DNA of 64,000 bases from Bradysia coprophila (GCF_014529535.1 NC_050738.1:14090062-14154061); one strand, 5' to 3'. Positions 23,785 through 38,110 are shown, numbered from the stretch's first letter. The notes: generated by a model from the letters alone, not told the origin. Translations and numbers: made by a program.

Positions 23785-24065
23785 ATTTGAAAACAGCGAG
23801 GCAATCAATGACGGTTTTGGTGCAATCCAATTTGTTTTGATATGTTTTAGGAGGACCAGATTGTCAATTTAAGTCTAAATTCGCCTATAAAGACGAATTC
23901 AACAGTCAAGTCCACTGTAAAAATGGCACAGATGGCATACCTTACACATACACAGTTCGGACCTGTCATCTATGTGCTATGTGCTCCCTGTCATTCGCAT
24001 GTGAAACGCACTCACCCAATACGTTCTCGAAAGTCTCTCGAAATGATTTCGAATCAAATAAAATT

Positions 24066-24222
24066 TCAGTTCAGTGCCGGAAATTTGTAATCGCTGTTGG
24101 TCGTGTTTTTCGCTGCTGAATGTTTTTGATTTTGAAAGGAAAAACTTTATTAATTTTGGTTTAAAACAACATACAAAGATTACTAAATACTGTGAAAATA
24201 AAGTGGATATGTAATTTACGTG
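24066..24222 (+). promoter_or_regulatory. Candidate transcription start and non-coding first exon
   Basis: Two consecutive initiator-like TCAGT motifs (24066-24075) precede about 150 bp that end at a strong donor, GTAAGT (exon end 24222). No long open frame is present, so if used it would be a 5' UTR exon. The next recognised plus-strand coding gene is HECTD1, 15 kb away, whose ATG directly follows an acceptor. The link is inference only. Confidence 0.25.
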
Positions 24223-25169
24223 GTAAGTTTAAGGGGAGCGCCTCTTTTTCGCTGTTTTTTCGGACCCAATTTTTTATGTCCACTCTTCTTTCGCAAAGTC
24301 GCCATTACCACGTAAAATGAGTGAAATTTTTTTTTTCGTCGTTCGACTGCTACCACTTAGGTATTAATATCTACATGGATTTGAATAGAAACTTTGGAAA
24401 ATTAAAACTTAATTAGTCATCTCATGAAATGTGTTTTTGTGATGAAATTGCGAAAGCAATTTTGTTTTGCCAGTCAAGTGTTTATAAAGGCACTGATATT
24501 GTGATTCCATTTTGTAGGATAATGTGATGAATCGTATGATTCAAGTGTATCGCACACAGAGGGTATATACCTAAATCGAGTTTTTTTTTGTATATATTGG
24601 CAAAGTTATTTGTAATTAGTTTGGCGCGATTGAACTCTTTATTTTTACGCGATAATGTCTTTCGTTCATATCAAATCCAACGTCACGTTATTTTTTTTCT
24701 TCTATACATTAGTGTCGCGCTGTGTTTCGACATTGCAGGTTTGCATTGTGTCAAGGATGAAAGGTGAAGGTTATGAACGAAATATCCTAGAGAAAATTGT
24801 AAATTGGCTACGGTGGTTGTTACATGGCTCGTTCAAATGACATTGTTTTTCAATTATCTGTTCCTGAATGTGTCTTCGTTTCGATAAAGTTTGATTTTTT
24901 GTTTGGGTATATTGCATTACACTCGAGTAAAACATTTTTTTCGAACTTTATTGTGTTCGAGGGCAGTTGTATGACGTCGTCGTTACTTATTAAATGAAAC
25001 TATAACACAGATCATTGTCTTTCTGGGTCATCTATTAGGGGTTTTTTACGGCTTTATAACACCTCTTTCAGTCCTGTATCACTGTATCCGTTTTTGAGTA
25101 GCCCCTCTCATCCCCAAATTTAAAATTCTCCGAGTCCGTATTATCAAGAAATAGCTGTGATGTCGGATT
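24223..25169. other. Intergenic or intronic AT-rich stretch
   Basis: No coding exon is recognisable. A 61-aa frame at 24655-24840 has no domain and no supporting splice sites. Confidence 0.45.
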
Positions 25170-25611
25170 CGAGGGGTGAGTCACTTCCATTAAATCCATT
25201 TAATCCATTTAATCCATTAATAATTAGGCCACCCACCTAAAAAATTTGTAAACTAATTACGAAAATTAGATTCGTACGATCCCCAGGGCGTTTAAGTACT
25301 GGTGGGACATAGAAAAAAAATTTTTTGGTAAAAATGGTATTAAAATTTAATCCATTTAATCCATTTTACACCAAAAACTTCTAAAAGTGGAATTTTATGC
25401 CTTTTAACGTTCTAGTATGACTTGTACGTGGTTCGATCAAAATCAACCGTTTTTAAGACTTTTAAAGTATTTGGTAAAATGCATTTTTTTCGTGGATTTA
25501 ATCTATTTAATCCAATTTTTATTCCATTAAATCCAATTTTTATTCCATTTAATCCATTAAATCCATTTAAAACCATTTAATCCATTTAATCTAAAAGTGA
25601 CTCACCCCTCG
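25170..25611. mobile_element. TIR element with internal TTTAATCCA repeats, 442 bp
   Basis: The ends CGAGGGGTGAGTCACTT and AAGTGACTCACCCCTCG are exact reverse complements (17 bp). The interior has many copies of CCATTTAATCCATTTAAT at both sides. The CGAGGGG terminus recalls the hAT-like elements at 5218 and 29716, but flanking octamers (gtcggatt and gtccaggg) do not match well, so the superfamily is uncertain. Confidence 0.65.
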
Positions 25612-25627
25612 GTCCAGGGCCTATTGT

Positions 25628-25885
25628 TGGAAATTTCTAAAAAAACAATCCGAAAATTGCGAAAGTTCAAAAGTCGAATATTTTCATAATTTTGAACGGT
25701 TTTGGTATTTTCTTCGAAATATAATGACATCGAGCATGATTAATTTGAGCAAGAATCAAATACAAACTGAGAACCGGCTAAAATGCAAGACAAAACTCAG
25801 CAAATGCCAAAACCGTTCAAAATTATAAAAATATTTGACTTTTGAACTTTTGCAATTTTTGGAAATTTTTTAGAAATTTTTTGGA
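25628..25885. repeat. Inverted repeat, about 80-bp arms
   Basis: The left arm 25630-25712 and right arm 25805-25883 are imperfect reverse complements, sharing AATTTTGAACGGTTTTGG in one orientation and CCGTTCAAAATTAT in the other. It starts almost directly after the TIR element at 25170-25611. Confidence 0.6.
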
Positions 25886-25889
25886 CGAG

Positions 25890-28197
25890 AGACTACAGAT
25901 TAACCGTTGTTAAGTGTTCGAGCCATATCAAACATTTCCGAAATTCAATTGCAAAATTATGCTTCCACAGTGTAAACAAGTCAACGTAAAATATTCCACA
26001 AATAAAAACAGCCAAAAACCTTGTTACACTGCACGTTACATGCAGACAAAAATCTTAAGCTTGATTAATGCGTTTTAGGTTCGAAATAAAGACATTATCA
26101 TTAAGTCAAATGTATGTTTGGTTAACCGTTCGTGTTATAAAAGAAACGGAAATTTTTTACAAAAGACGAGTTTCCAATATGAAAAGCTAAGCTTCTGTGA
26201 GACGTTATTTAAGTGGTTTTTAAAATCAATATCATGTCCCCCATTCATTTATCACATTTGAAATGTATCAAAGCAGTGAATAAAACGATTTTCAGACATG
26301 GCTTTGGCATTTGACCTTTCTCAACCCGTTCAGCCCAACACACGGAAACCTGACGATGACGGGTTGTTATTTTCACAATGTTTTTATGGTGTGCCTGTTT
26401 CGATTAAAAAATAGTACATCGACTGCAAATCTATCCGTTTTGCTTTGCTATATAATGTGGCTAATCAAACCTTCGGAACGAAACCTAAAATCGAAAATCG
26501 AAGTATTACAACTGAATGGTGTAATGGTGTACTTAATGCGATGTGATTTATAAAGCTTTACCTACTTCTATTCACCGAAGCCAAGAAATTTATTTCTGTC
26601 TATAAATACATTTGGAGTGAAGTAAAATTGCGGGAAAAATATTGCAGAAGTGCGGTTACTCTTCAGCGACATTTTATAATTCAAGTAAATGAAGCGAGCA
26701 ATCGGAATTCAAAAATGGAAAAATATTTCCAGATCCAAAGGAACATTTTTCGGTCAAATTAAGTTAATTATTGAGCTGAAAGTTGGATTCACCTCCGTCA
26801 GTCCATTCGCCTTCGTTTACTTAAACCACTTATCTATTCTATTGTATAAACACATCTGCCAAAGTAAACAGAGAGCTAAACGGAGACAAAAACGGTGTAA
26901 CTGTAAGGCCACCTTAAAGCTATGTTAGACCGATAACACGACAAATAAACAGGAAATTGGGAAACGTTTCATCCATCAATCGCAAGAGCTTATTACTAAT
27001 TTAATACACAATACAATGAAATTGATTTCTTAACATCAATAGAATCGATTACTCCTGAACGTGTACCATTTCTAAACATAAAACATACACGTTCTCTGAA
27101 TCACATGTTATTAATTGCTCAATCCTTCACACGTGACCAACAGAAAACAAGTCTATAAGACGGCAAACATACATTTACAAAATGATTATTGTGTACGTAG
27201 TGGGTATACTGGGACATTCATCCACTGCTGCATTATCATCACCCGAGTGCAGTACGATAATAAATTATTGCCTTATCAGTATGTTATAGGTAGATTATGA
27301 GTCGCTTACACATACGAGTTTTGTTGCTTTGTACAAATTCGTATTCGAAACGAGTCTTTGTAAAATTAATTCGTCATTTTTCCGGTGAAAAAACAAATTC
27401 CCACTTCTTTCCCATGCCTTTGATGGTGCATTGGAACTAGATACCTATTTTGAATTATCATACTGAATCAACTAATCTGTCAATCACATACCGTTTTCAT
27501 TCGGATACGACTTTATGCGACTGAAAACTGTAAACAGTTGGCATTATGCTCAAAATATGATAATGTTAGCACATTTTCACATCATTCCAAGGAAACTGTA
27601 TTCATTTTATCATCTATTGTGTTCTTGAGTCGCATTATTTCGTTATTAGAAAGAAAAAAAAAGCCAACCTAACGCAGATTTCGTTTCATCATACCATCGT
27701 AAATGAGTACGTACCAAAAACAAAATTTAAGTTATGTAATCCACAAACCTAGCGCTGTGTTGCGTGTGTACGTTTGTGTGTACATGTCTACAAAATGAAT
27801 GGTTTATAATCGGTGTGTGAAACCTATGTTAACTCATAAGACGTGTGTGCCGCCACATGAATATATGGGTAATTTGAAGCTTAACTGGTCATTATAATTG
27901 ATACGAGCAGTGGCATTTTTTTCTTGATTGCAAAATCACATATTGCACACATTTTGAATATATATACGTTTGATATGTCACATGCATGGAAATTAGTAAA
28001 CGACTATCATCAAACGACCGTGCTATGTGAGCAGAATAATTACTTGATACTAGCGAATTATATCTATTTGTATTAACAGACTGTAAAGGTTTACACGAAG
28101 TTTATTCATAACTGCCTACGACCAGAAAATACGTCATTACCATCCTGACACATAACCTGTTTTCCGAATTTCTGGCCACTAAAATAAAGTAGTTTTT
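25890..28197. other. Intergenic/intronic AT-rich stretch
   Basis: 2.3 kb without recognisable coding sequence. The frames at 26311-26553 and 26689-26928 show no family features and no splice support. Confidence 0.45.
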
Positions 28198-28420
28198 ACA
28201 TGCCACATGCGCCGAAAACCGTACTTTTCGTGTTTTAAACACCACCTTCGACGCTCAAAGCATGTAAACTCCATTACATAACTCGGTATAAAAATGCAAA
28301 GTCCCGTTTTAGTGTGTTTATTGACCTCGTCTTCGTCTCGGATCAACAAAAACTCTTCATGATTCTTAGAAATACTTTTCATGTTTTTTATCCCTAGTCT
28401 AGTCATGTAATAGTACATTT
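28198..28420 (+). repeat. Dispersed foldback repeat family, copy 2
   Basis: It aligns by eye to the 5868 copy over most of its length: ACATGCCACATGCGCCGAAA, CCGTACTTTTCGTGTTTTAA, GCATGTAAACTCCATTACAT, then GTGTTTATTGACCTCG and TTTATCCCTAGTC. Point differences and small indels indicate an old copy. Confidence 0.65.
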
Positions 28421-29707
28421 CGTACCTGGAATCTCTGAGTACTGAGTGTCACAAGTCATGACAAAATATTTAATTTCCAACTTTTCTCCTGACGTCAACA
28501 CAACAAAGGCTATCGAAGTTTCAGCTGAGGTTAGAAAATGAATATTTTCGCACCCGCCTTGTGAATAATGTATCGTCTTCAGTTGTGGATTTCGTTTCGA
28601 AAATTAATACAAACATCCCAAACCACAAACTAATGGAACGTAAATATACTATTAAAACATCTGTCGCCAAAAATAGCGTCGCGTTCGAGCTTTTGCTCGA
28701 ACATTCTTTATCGACGCACATCTCTATCCAAACTCTGAGTCTATCAAATTTAAAATCTTTCGAAAGAGCTCACCATTTAAACAATGGAGATAATTGAACT
28801 TAACGCAAACAAATTTATGTTAATGCTTGGCTGTGATGTACATCTATGAAAAAAACATTGTACGACTTTTATACGACTGTACGACTATAAAAAAAGTGTT
28901 GAATTTTTATATTGATTTATTGGATGGATGAATTAATAAAAATGTTGGTAATTAAAAAACACTGACTGTTGTCGATGTAGGAAACCCAAAATAAGTGAAT
29001 TATACGAAATTGATTTTCATGAAATTGCGTCAGCAATAAAAAAAGAAAGAAATGAAAATCATGCACAAGTTTCTTGGCAATGTGAACAAAGAGAATTTAT
29101 TAATTGTAATGCACTTTTCCAGAAAATTTATGTGTTTTGAACATAAACAACACATTAATGCAAACCTACGGTGCATTCGTCAGATACTTTTCACATTGCA
29201 CATTGCACTCAAAATGTTTGATTTAATCGATTCATTAAGAGGACATGTGTTTGTGTTATTATAATGATTGCATGCATGTGATATTCACTTCGTATATATT
29301 GATTCAGCAACATTGTGGATCCTACTTAATTTTTATTACGCTAATGGTACTCGCAGGCCCGAACTGGCCATTTGGTTGATGCTCGAAGGGTACTTTGATG
29401 TTTTGTATGAACATAGGGCGTTTTACAAATTTTTGTCATAAAGCGCCCGAACCCCGGAGGGATTGGGATGGTCAGTTCAACAGAACATACTCGAGAGGTG
29501 ACACTGATACTATTACGCACCAAGAATTGCATGAGCTGAGCACCCCGACATGTTAAAAAATGGCATGGCCGCCATGCCATCTCCCTAGTGTAACTCTGTG
29601 AGACTGTCAGTATGCGAGCTTTCACTTACTAAAGGGGATGATTTGTAAATAGAAAATAAATTTGAACAATTTTCGGATAACCGCCCATGTAACAAAGGTG
29701 TCAGTTA
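28421..29707. other. Intergenic/intronic AT-rich stretch
   Basis: No gene was recognised. The minus-strand frame 29341-29625 (94 aa) is somewhat less AT-rich and could be an unrecognised transposon fragment, but nothing in it identifies a family. Confidence 0.4.
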
Positions 29708-29715
29708 GAAAAGCT

Positions 29716-29956
29716 CGAGGGGGAAACCACTATTTTGTGATTAACATGGTTAATCACTGTTAATCAGAAGCATAAGTTTTGTGAATCCAAACGGTTAATC
29801 GGTGATTAACATTGATTAACCGCTGTATTTCACGTTTATTTGTAGTTTTGCGACGATTCCCCCGGTTAAATGCTGGTAAATCACCAATTCATCATCATGT
29901 TTGTCACTGGTTAATCATGTTAATCACATCAATAAAAAAGAGTGGTTTCCCCCTCG
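29716..29956. mobile_element. hAT-type MITE with perfect 8-bp target duplication, 241 bp
   Basis: The ends CGAGGGGGAAACCACT and AGTGGTTTCCCCCTCG are exact 16-bp reverse complements. They are flanked by identical octamers GAAAAGCT at 29708-29715 and 29957-29964, the target-site size of hAT elements. Internal segments such as TGATTAACATGGTTAATCA are themselves self-complementary. It is non-autonomous. Confidence 0.85.
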
Positions 29957-29964
29957 GAAAAGCT

Positions 29965-32900
29965 CACACGTGTGAAATCGTGAAAATCGCTCAATGAGCG
30001 ATGCTCATACTAATCGTGAATATTGTCAAACTGATGGGTGTTATGTTTCCTTTCGTGTGTTTCGACTGACTCACTCCGTCTTTATTTTTCTCCGTCGAAA
30101 GTCTTGAATTTTGCACCTTGCAACAATTTTTTTTTTAACTTCTTGTCTTTAAAACAAACTCGTCATCGTAGAAGCGGCTTTTGCAATATGTTTAATTCAT
30201 ATTACGCACTTGCTTCGTAAAATTCATTCGATAAATTAATGGCAATTTTCTTCAATTCTTTTTCAGACATTTAACACATATACGCCGAATTCCTATACTG
30301 ATTGTTTTCAGTGCTTCTTCAAAAACATCGTTGAAGCAACTGAACCTTCAAGGTAAGTAAACTGTTAAATTAACAAAAAATTATTGTATTTAATTGAATA
30401 AGTTATGTATTCGTCTCGCATTATAAAATGATGTGAAGCATGATTTTCATTATTACGAACATCTACGAACAGATATATAAGCAAGCAATTCCTACCAAAA
30501 AATGTGGAATAGGAAAGCAAATGTACTTAGCGCAACAAATTAAATTTGGTATATGGAACAGTCGTTACAATAAAAATATGGAAACACAAAGCGTAACATG
30601 TCTAATGTACTAAGTTCAGTTTGAGAGAACCGTTTCGTAATTTGTTACCGAAAGTATGCTTTAGCAATGTAACGTTTCACGTGAACTACGAGCATACTAT
30701 TCGAAAGGGCACTCGTTTGTTTGATGATTCGTATCGCTGTCAGTAGAAGACGACCTCTCATATACTCATGCACATCTCGATACTACATTTATAAATGAAA
30801 ACAGAACTAATCTATCCACCAATCGTAATCTTATCTTTTACTAAAATCTGGTTGAATGAAACTAACTATGAAAGAAACTGATGAAATCAAATAGTTCACC
30901 AGCTAATATGAAACATAAACTCGAAACTTAGCTTCATACATCAAATATTACAAATGAATAGTCAGTCATGTTAAGGTGCACTTATATTACACACATCCGT
31001 GAATCGACTCTCTGGTCTTTTAATGTTGTAAATTAGGGTCGGTCTTCGGAAACAACATATAAACAGACGTCTGACGTAAACTCTTCTCTTATTCTTTGAC
31101 ATCCAACAAAGGAAACTTTTGACATCCATCGTATTATACCGTTTCCATTAAAACAATCAAGTGTTAGGTTATGCAACGTGACCGACGGTCTGTCATAATA
31201 AAATCTTAACAAAGTTGATAACCTTTCCTTTAGCTTGTATTTACAATGTCTGGACTGAATTGTGTTTGTGGTGTTATTTTTGTCTATTTCATCTGTGCTT
31301 ATCTTTCGCAGTAAAAATAGAAATGTGGGGAAAGTCCTATTTCAAGTCTTTGATACATTTCAATATTTATGTTAGTTAAGAAGAAATTCATGGGTCCCGA
31401 TGTCTCATATCTCAATATTTTGTTGAAATTAAAACGTTCACAGAGTTGGCATTACTGAGCACAAAAGTAGTAAAAACATCAATTTTATATTGAACGAACA
31501 GATGGAACATTCCATGGTTATTTGCGTTACATTTTGCATTTATTTGTGAAATATCTCGTAAAATATGCAACGTAGAAGAAAGCGTCACATTCTGTTAGAT
31601 ATTTCATTTTGAACAGAATTGTTGAACATGAAAAGTCTGTAGCGTAGCTACACTCTAGTTTCCATGATGTACAGTAACAGTGGAATGCAACTTAAAACCA
31701 CGAAATATATCGATAAGTTGATAGAGCGATATAAAACCAAACGCTGTTCTACGCAACTCCATACGGATCGGTATACGTAACACATGGCCTTTCAAGCCAT
31801 TCAAAGGTTTTCTATCACAAATTCGGTTTAAATTTTTCTTTTTTTTTTGTTTCGATAGCATTTTAATGCATAAAAAAAAGTTCCATTAAGTAGAAAGTGA
31901 AAATGAATTTATGGTTTGATGATAAAGTAACATTTTTTCAACTTAACTGGTAAATCGTTCGTTATTCGATAAAAATTATGGTTCGGTTACGGTTTTTTGA
32001 TTTCATATCACCGTCTATTGCCTCAAGTCTGCTAACCATTATAATACAATCTTGCTGCGAATAAATGCTCAACCGAAAATTTGTTAAATTATAAAAATAA
32101 TTCAATGATTTTGTGACATGAAGGTCATTACCGAATTGTTTTATTCGTTTGTGTTTTTGTGTATTATATTGGTATACTCTGTACAAATGTTCCTGAAATA
32201 ATATACATAAATGTTCGTGTAGTCTGTATAGATGTTTCTGCACGATTGATATGGTTAAATTCAAACACAATTTGTCTCGAATTCAAAAGACAAAGCGAAT
32301 CGCGTCGATTTATGTCAAATGGTAGAATGGTGTGTATGGTCACTGACCGAATAAGCAAATATAAATCGTCATTCATCAGCATCATTAAACATTTTCATTT
32401 ACGTTTATTTTAAGTTCTCTTATATACCGAACAGTAGCGTATACAATACATGTTTCTGCATGTCTGAAAACCGTTCTGAGAGCATGAGTTACTCACCACT
32501 CATAAATAACAAAAAGTTTAACGTTTGGCAACCAACTGTGGTCATTACTTAGAGACAAACAGTTCCGGTCACATTCGGTCTTAGACTTTGTCAAAAAGTT
32601 TACCAGTGAAGAACAGTGCTGTTTACTTTGAAAACTTCTCTACGCCACTGCCAGCATTATTCACAATCAACGTGAATTCTTAAAAAAAAAAGATTTTCGT
32701 CGCATAAATCGTAAAGATTATTTATTTTTGTGCAACTTGTTTGTATACAACAGTTGTATATATTGTATATAGAATAGGAAATTAAGCTTGACTGAGCAAT
32801 AGTCATACCAATGATAACTTCACGTGGATCTAATTTTCATCAGCCAACGTTTGAAAAGTTTTTTTTGTCTTCATAAATATATATTTACGCAATATTATAG

Positions 32901-35900
32901 TAGCAGATATGTCGAAAGCAATTGAGAATTTAGATTTACAGTAATATTGTCTTCAAACCATATTCGTTGGTACGATGCCAAAATAGTATCTTATTGTTAA
33001 AAATTTGCCTGGCGGGAGTTAACTTTTGGTCGCAATACATTATCGTTGATATTGTACGGGTTTTTTTCGCATTGAAAATAATGGCGTGTCGACATTAATG
33101 TCAGCCATGTGCACTTAAATAACAGCAATCCGTTCGCATCTCTTATTTTTTTGAGGTCCGATCGGTGTCAGAGTTGATTATTTTTTAACAGATCAGAAGG
33201 CAATTATATTGTTTAAGACATTTTTAAGTCACTTAAGTGGGTTAACAAGGTTCACTGTCATTGTAATTCAATTAAACTTATTAAGCATTTTATCGATTGT
33301 TTTTCATGGCATCGAATACCATCCGTACATCAATTTTGTCGACATAATCGAACGACAAGAATAAATAAGACATTCACAGGGTAATATGAATACTTGAAAG
33401 TGCACATTCTTAAGTCCAATTCTTTTTTATGTAAGCGTTAAAAGGTCTCCAACCTTCCACTACTTGAATGTGTTAATTGATGGAGTTTTCACTTTGAATG
33501 TGAATTAGTTCGTTAGTCCATAAAATCGATACGTTTTCACTTTACTAACATTTGACTGATTTATTGTTATTCGTTCCTCATATTTGCCCTTTTGAAGGCT
33601 GAATTGGCGTTAGCATAATGTAAGCATTCACTGGTTCCTAGGTCACTAACGTTCGATTGAATCTATTCTGTCGATTCGTACTGAGAAAAACAAAAAATAA
33701 TAAACCTGAAACCCACATGGCCAATTGGATATAATTTTGTGCTGAAACAAGTTCTCTATAATTTGCTTATAATTCATTCATTCAATAACACGGAACAAAA
33801 GGTAAAACCATTCTATGAAAATCAAAGTGTTTTCATTGTATGGGATTGGGATTGTATACATAACATTTTTGCCGGAATAGCAGAGCTCTCGTAAAACTAA
33901 ATTGATTTTCTACCAGTAGATGTTCAACCAGTATACTGTGGGTGACAGGAACATTTTTTTTCGTTTCCATAAATAAAGAAAGTTGGCTTTAGCATTTAGT
34001 CACAAGTACAGTTGAACTCACCACAAACAACGAAAATGTACGCAGTTGTTCCAAAAGTCAGTTCTTTTCAAATTAGCGAAAGACTTTTTTCTTCGTTTCA
34101 CAACTGAATTCAAAAATACATCGTATACGAACACTTTCGTCATGTTAAAACGTTGCATGTAAATATTTAAAAGATTTGTTGTTCAAACATACGAAATTAA
34201 ATTGGTATTTTGCTATTTTTATATCGTCACGGAGAGAAACACAAATCGACGCCCAGCGCTCGTCTTTTATTGTTTTTTTTTTAAAGAAACGTTTATTGTT
34301 AATGAATGAGGAATTACTTCAACAAACAGAGTCAGTTGTTTCACTGTACATAATATAATCAATGCCGTCTGATTTAATGGGCATTTGGTTGGACGTGAGC
34401 TCAATGCACTGGATAAATAAAAAGAATTAAATAAAGCGAGTTAGTTGAACATATTTACCGCCAAAAAATATTTGCTGAATTTGCATAATCAATTTATTAT
34501 TCAGATTTGACGAAATTCCAAAATGATTTGGTAAAAAAATTCCCTTCGCGGATGCACGTGCCAACTGAAGGTTAAAATTTGTGAATAGACCATTACATAC
34601 CATAGAAAGTTAGAAGTAATGCTTTTTACGAGATTAGTACCTCTATTTATCTAGGAAAATACTCTGAAAGACTCAAAATTGAGGAGTAGTTATAACTCCC
34701 CGCGAATCATTGATTCTCTGGGAATCGTATTTCCATAGAATCCTAATTTTCCAGAAATTGCGATAGTTAGCGAATTGTGTTTGCAATAAATATTGACATG
34801 CAATTGTAGTTCTCAACAAATCTAATTGTAGTGCAGGTACTTATGTAAGTTCTTTAAGATTGTTGTCTTTGTTCTTTATGGTTTTCTTCATGGTTTTTTC
34901 TTATGAACTGACATGTTCTCACCTTAACCATCGATAGAGTTCAGAAGGGAACCTAAAAATCGTCTGAATTCCCTGCAATTCGATAGTTCTTGGATAGGGA
35001 AGACCGTGGAGTTGGACCATCAAGACGTCATTTATTTTCAGGAACTGACCTATGGTGACTTGAAACTGTTAAAAGTTTAAATGTTAACAAAAAAAATAAT
35101 CAAAAATGTCTAGAACAAAGAAGGACTATTAACGCCAGGATTCGACATTATCTTGAATGAGTTACTACATAAAAAGTCAAAAAAATAATTTCATCGGTAT
35201 CAATAGAATAGTTGAGTCGCACGACAAAGCTTTCGTAAAATTAAATTACAATTTTCATTGGGAAAATCGTCAATAACATCCCAAATATGGAACTTTCCAT
35301 AATGTTTGCACAGAAATCGAGGAAAGGGAAAGTAGCGATGAAATTTTGTTCAATAAATACTAGAATCAGTATCCCAAATTATAGCTACGTATCTTTCATT
35401 GATCTAGAATAAACTTAAAAAATCATTATCAGGAGATATATGACTTCCCCAGGCCATATCTCAAGCTTCTGACATGGATCATGGCCGGCCGGATCAGAAG
35501 CATCAGCTTTCGATTGACACCTCATTTATGCAAAATGTATTGGAAATAGGAAGTAAAAATAGCTTCATTTTGATGAATTTTCTGGGACACTTTTTCGGTG
35601 AACCCTAATACTGACTCCATTCCGACTCCAAATTCTTCAAATTCTTCCATGAAGAATACTTTCCATGAAGCCATACTTTCCATAACAGGAGATATTTTTC
35701 AAAAAATATTGTATATGCGGAGATGTTTGACTTAAAAAGTTTTCATAAATGGCTTTTCCGGCTGGAAAACAACATGGAACTAAGAAAAATCTTAAAAAAC
35801 TTAAGGCACACTGAGCCATTTTTTTCGACAGATTTATAAATGTGTCGGAAGTCGGAGAAGTCTTTGTCCCCTAATCTTTGTTACTGATGCATCAATTGAC

Positions 35901-38010
35901 TTTGGAATCGCTTTCAAGAGAACTTCAGACCTAAACCTACGACCGCAAATATGTTTCGATTTAAGCTTTCGTTGAAAACATATTATACTTTAGCATAGCG
36001 CTATGCACATAGTAGCTCCGTTTATACATATTCGTAAATGTTAGATGGTATATTAAACTAATATCTTTCTTTTTCGTTACCTTCTTCATCTTTAATGTAA
36101 ATTCAAAAACTTTTTAATAAAAATACGAAAAAACCTTCTGCCTGCTCTATATTTGGTCGTGTGCACATCTATCTATATATGTACGATGTGGATTTTGTAA
36201 TAACCATACATAAATTTAAATTCATATTCAAATCAAGTACCGTTTCTAAGTCAAAAATAACATTCTACCTATCGCTCTAAAACATCAACAACAACAACCA
36301 ACAACAACATTATATATAGAAAAAGATGAAAAAACGAAATAGAAAAAAATTATAAAATAAAATTCGAAATGAAACCTGAAGAAAAACTCGTTCCAGTTAT
36401 TTGGAAGCACTCGCACGAATATTGACAAAACAAAGAGATTATCATTGTGCACGGTATCATGTTTTTGGAATCCATATCCTACTGTATTTCAACATTATAC
36501 CTACCATCTATTCCCAAATGTATTTCTGCAGATGCTACCTCATAAAGTCAAATTAAAAGAAATGAGAGCTTAAAAAGAGTTTTCGGATTAAGAGACCGTC
36601 ACAAGGCATTCTCCAAATACAAACACAAAGTCATCATGCACTGTTGATACACTGTGTGGTATGTTAAAACGATGAGACCGAACAATTTGAAATTTGTCTA
36701 ACCTGATGCGGTATAAGTGTACGAGTAGGAAAGTTGTAAAATATTCGAGAAATGGTTGAGGTTGTGTGGTTTTATAATTGCGCCGAACGCGCTGTGTAGA
36801 GAGACGTGAAGAATCTAACAGCTTTCAAAGTCCAACAGTGTACATCGACATTCAATGTTGCATAATCTGTTAACGAATTACATGTGTGGCATTGGTATCT
36901 CATTTTTTGTTATCGTATTGCTCTGCATACGAATTTCAATTGATTTCGGATTTCATATGGTGGCTGTAACGAATATTATTGAAATTTGGAATTTGTACAA
37001 GTGAACAACCAGATCTATGAACTAAAATATTAGCAGTAATCATCCGATGTAAGACACATTTAGGTGATTGTTTTGAGAATTGAAAGATTATTGTATTTGA
37101 TAAGAAATGTTATGTCGAGCAGCGTTTATAGAAATATAATAGATAACACTGTCTCGACTGTTCACGTTCTAACTATTAACTATACGTATTCCGATTACGA
37201 ACGCATTCATCTGAAACATCACTTTCCGATACTCCAAAAATTCCGCTCCATGATGCAATAAAAACAATATTCTTCGTTCGCTGTTTACAGCCAATCGCTT
37301 ATATGGCAATCATGTAGGTGGCTGGCTCGATCAATTATAAAACTTTTTCAACGGCGTGACACAGCTTCAACAAGCATTTTAAGGTTAAGATCATGATTAA
37401 ACATTCGTCTTTGATGCTTTGTACTGTTTTTATGAGATAAACTAGAACACGTATTGCTTGTCTACCTATCATTGTTTTTTTCACAAGAGAAAAAAAAATA
37501 CAAAACGCAACTGCGCAAATTATTTTGCTTTAAACAGTACACCATTTAAAAGTAAACCATGTTCGTATGACATCAACGAGATTTATCGCCAATTCTGTTT
37601 TTTCGTAGATTTTTTTAGAGTTTCGGTACCCACTTGATTCATCACTTCTCCTTTATCGGGTAAATAATGTCGGGGTTAGCTAAGGTTGTAATAACATTTA
37701 ACTTTGCAGCTAGGAAGAATCGTCATCGGCGTATTTTAAATTTATCATTTTTTTTGATCTACAATGTAAATTGTACATGTGATCGTAGAACTGTCTATAG
37801 AAAACATCTTGCACAAAACGATAATGCTTGATGTTACGTATTGTGAGATGGTACGTCCTTGTAGTAAAAGGGTCTAAACCTTTCCTAATCTTTTTCACAT
37901 ACGGCAAGCATATCAGCATTTTTACTTATCGGATCTAGTACTTCATTTGATATCAACATTTTTAACAGAACGTTACTAGGGAACCATTAAAAGATAAAAA
38001 GTAGAGTTTT
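29965..38010. other. 8-kb AT-rich stretch, no protein gene recognised
   Basis: Only short unrelated frames occur. A possible tiny exon lies at 30312-30352: TTTTCAG directly before it and GTAAGT directly after. A CAA microsatellite is near 36285-36308. If the HECTD1 transcript starts far upstream, this stretch would be intron. Confidence 0.4.
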
Positions 38011-38014
38011 CGTG

Positions 38015-38110
38015 TGCATTATGTTGATCCGAGGCGTAGCCGAGGTCAATAAACACACGAAAACGAGAGTGTCGAAAGTAGTGGTTGAAACATGAAAACT
38101 ACGTTTTTCG
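38015..38110 (-). repeat. Dispersed foldback repeat family, inverted partial copy
   Basis: TTGATCCGAGGCGTAGCCGA followed by GGTCAATAAACACACGAAAAC is the reverse complement of the second hairpin in the 5868 and 28198 copies, and the motif GTCGAAAGTAGTGGTTGAAA continues it. Confidence 0.6.

Noticed and set aside
29341..29625. 94-aa minus-strand frame
   Set aside because: Possible transposon scrap, but no motif identifies it.
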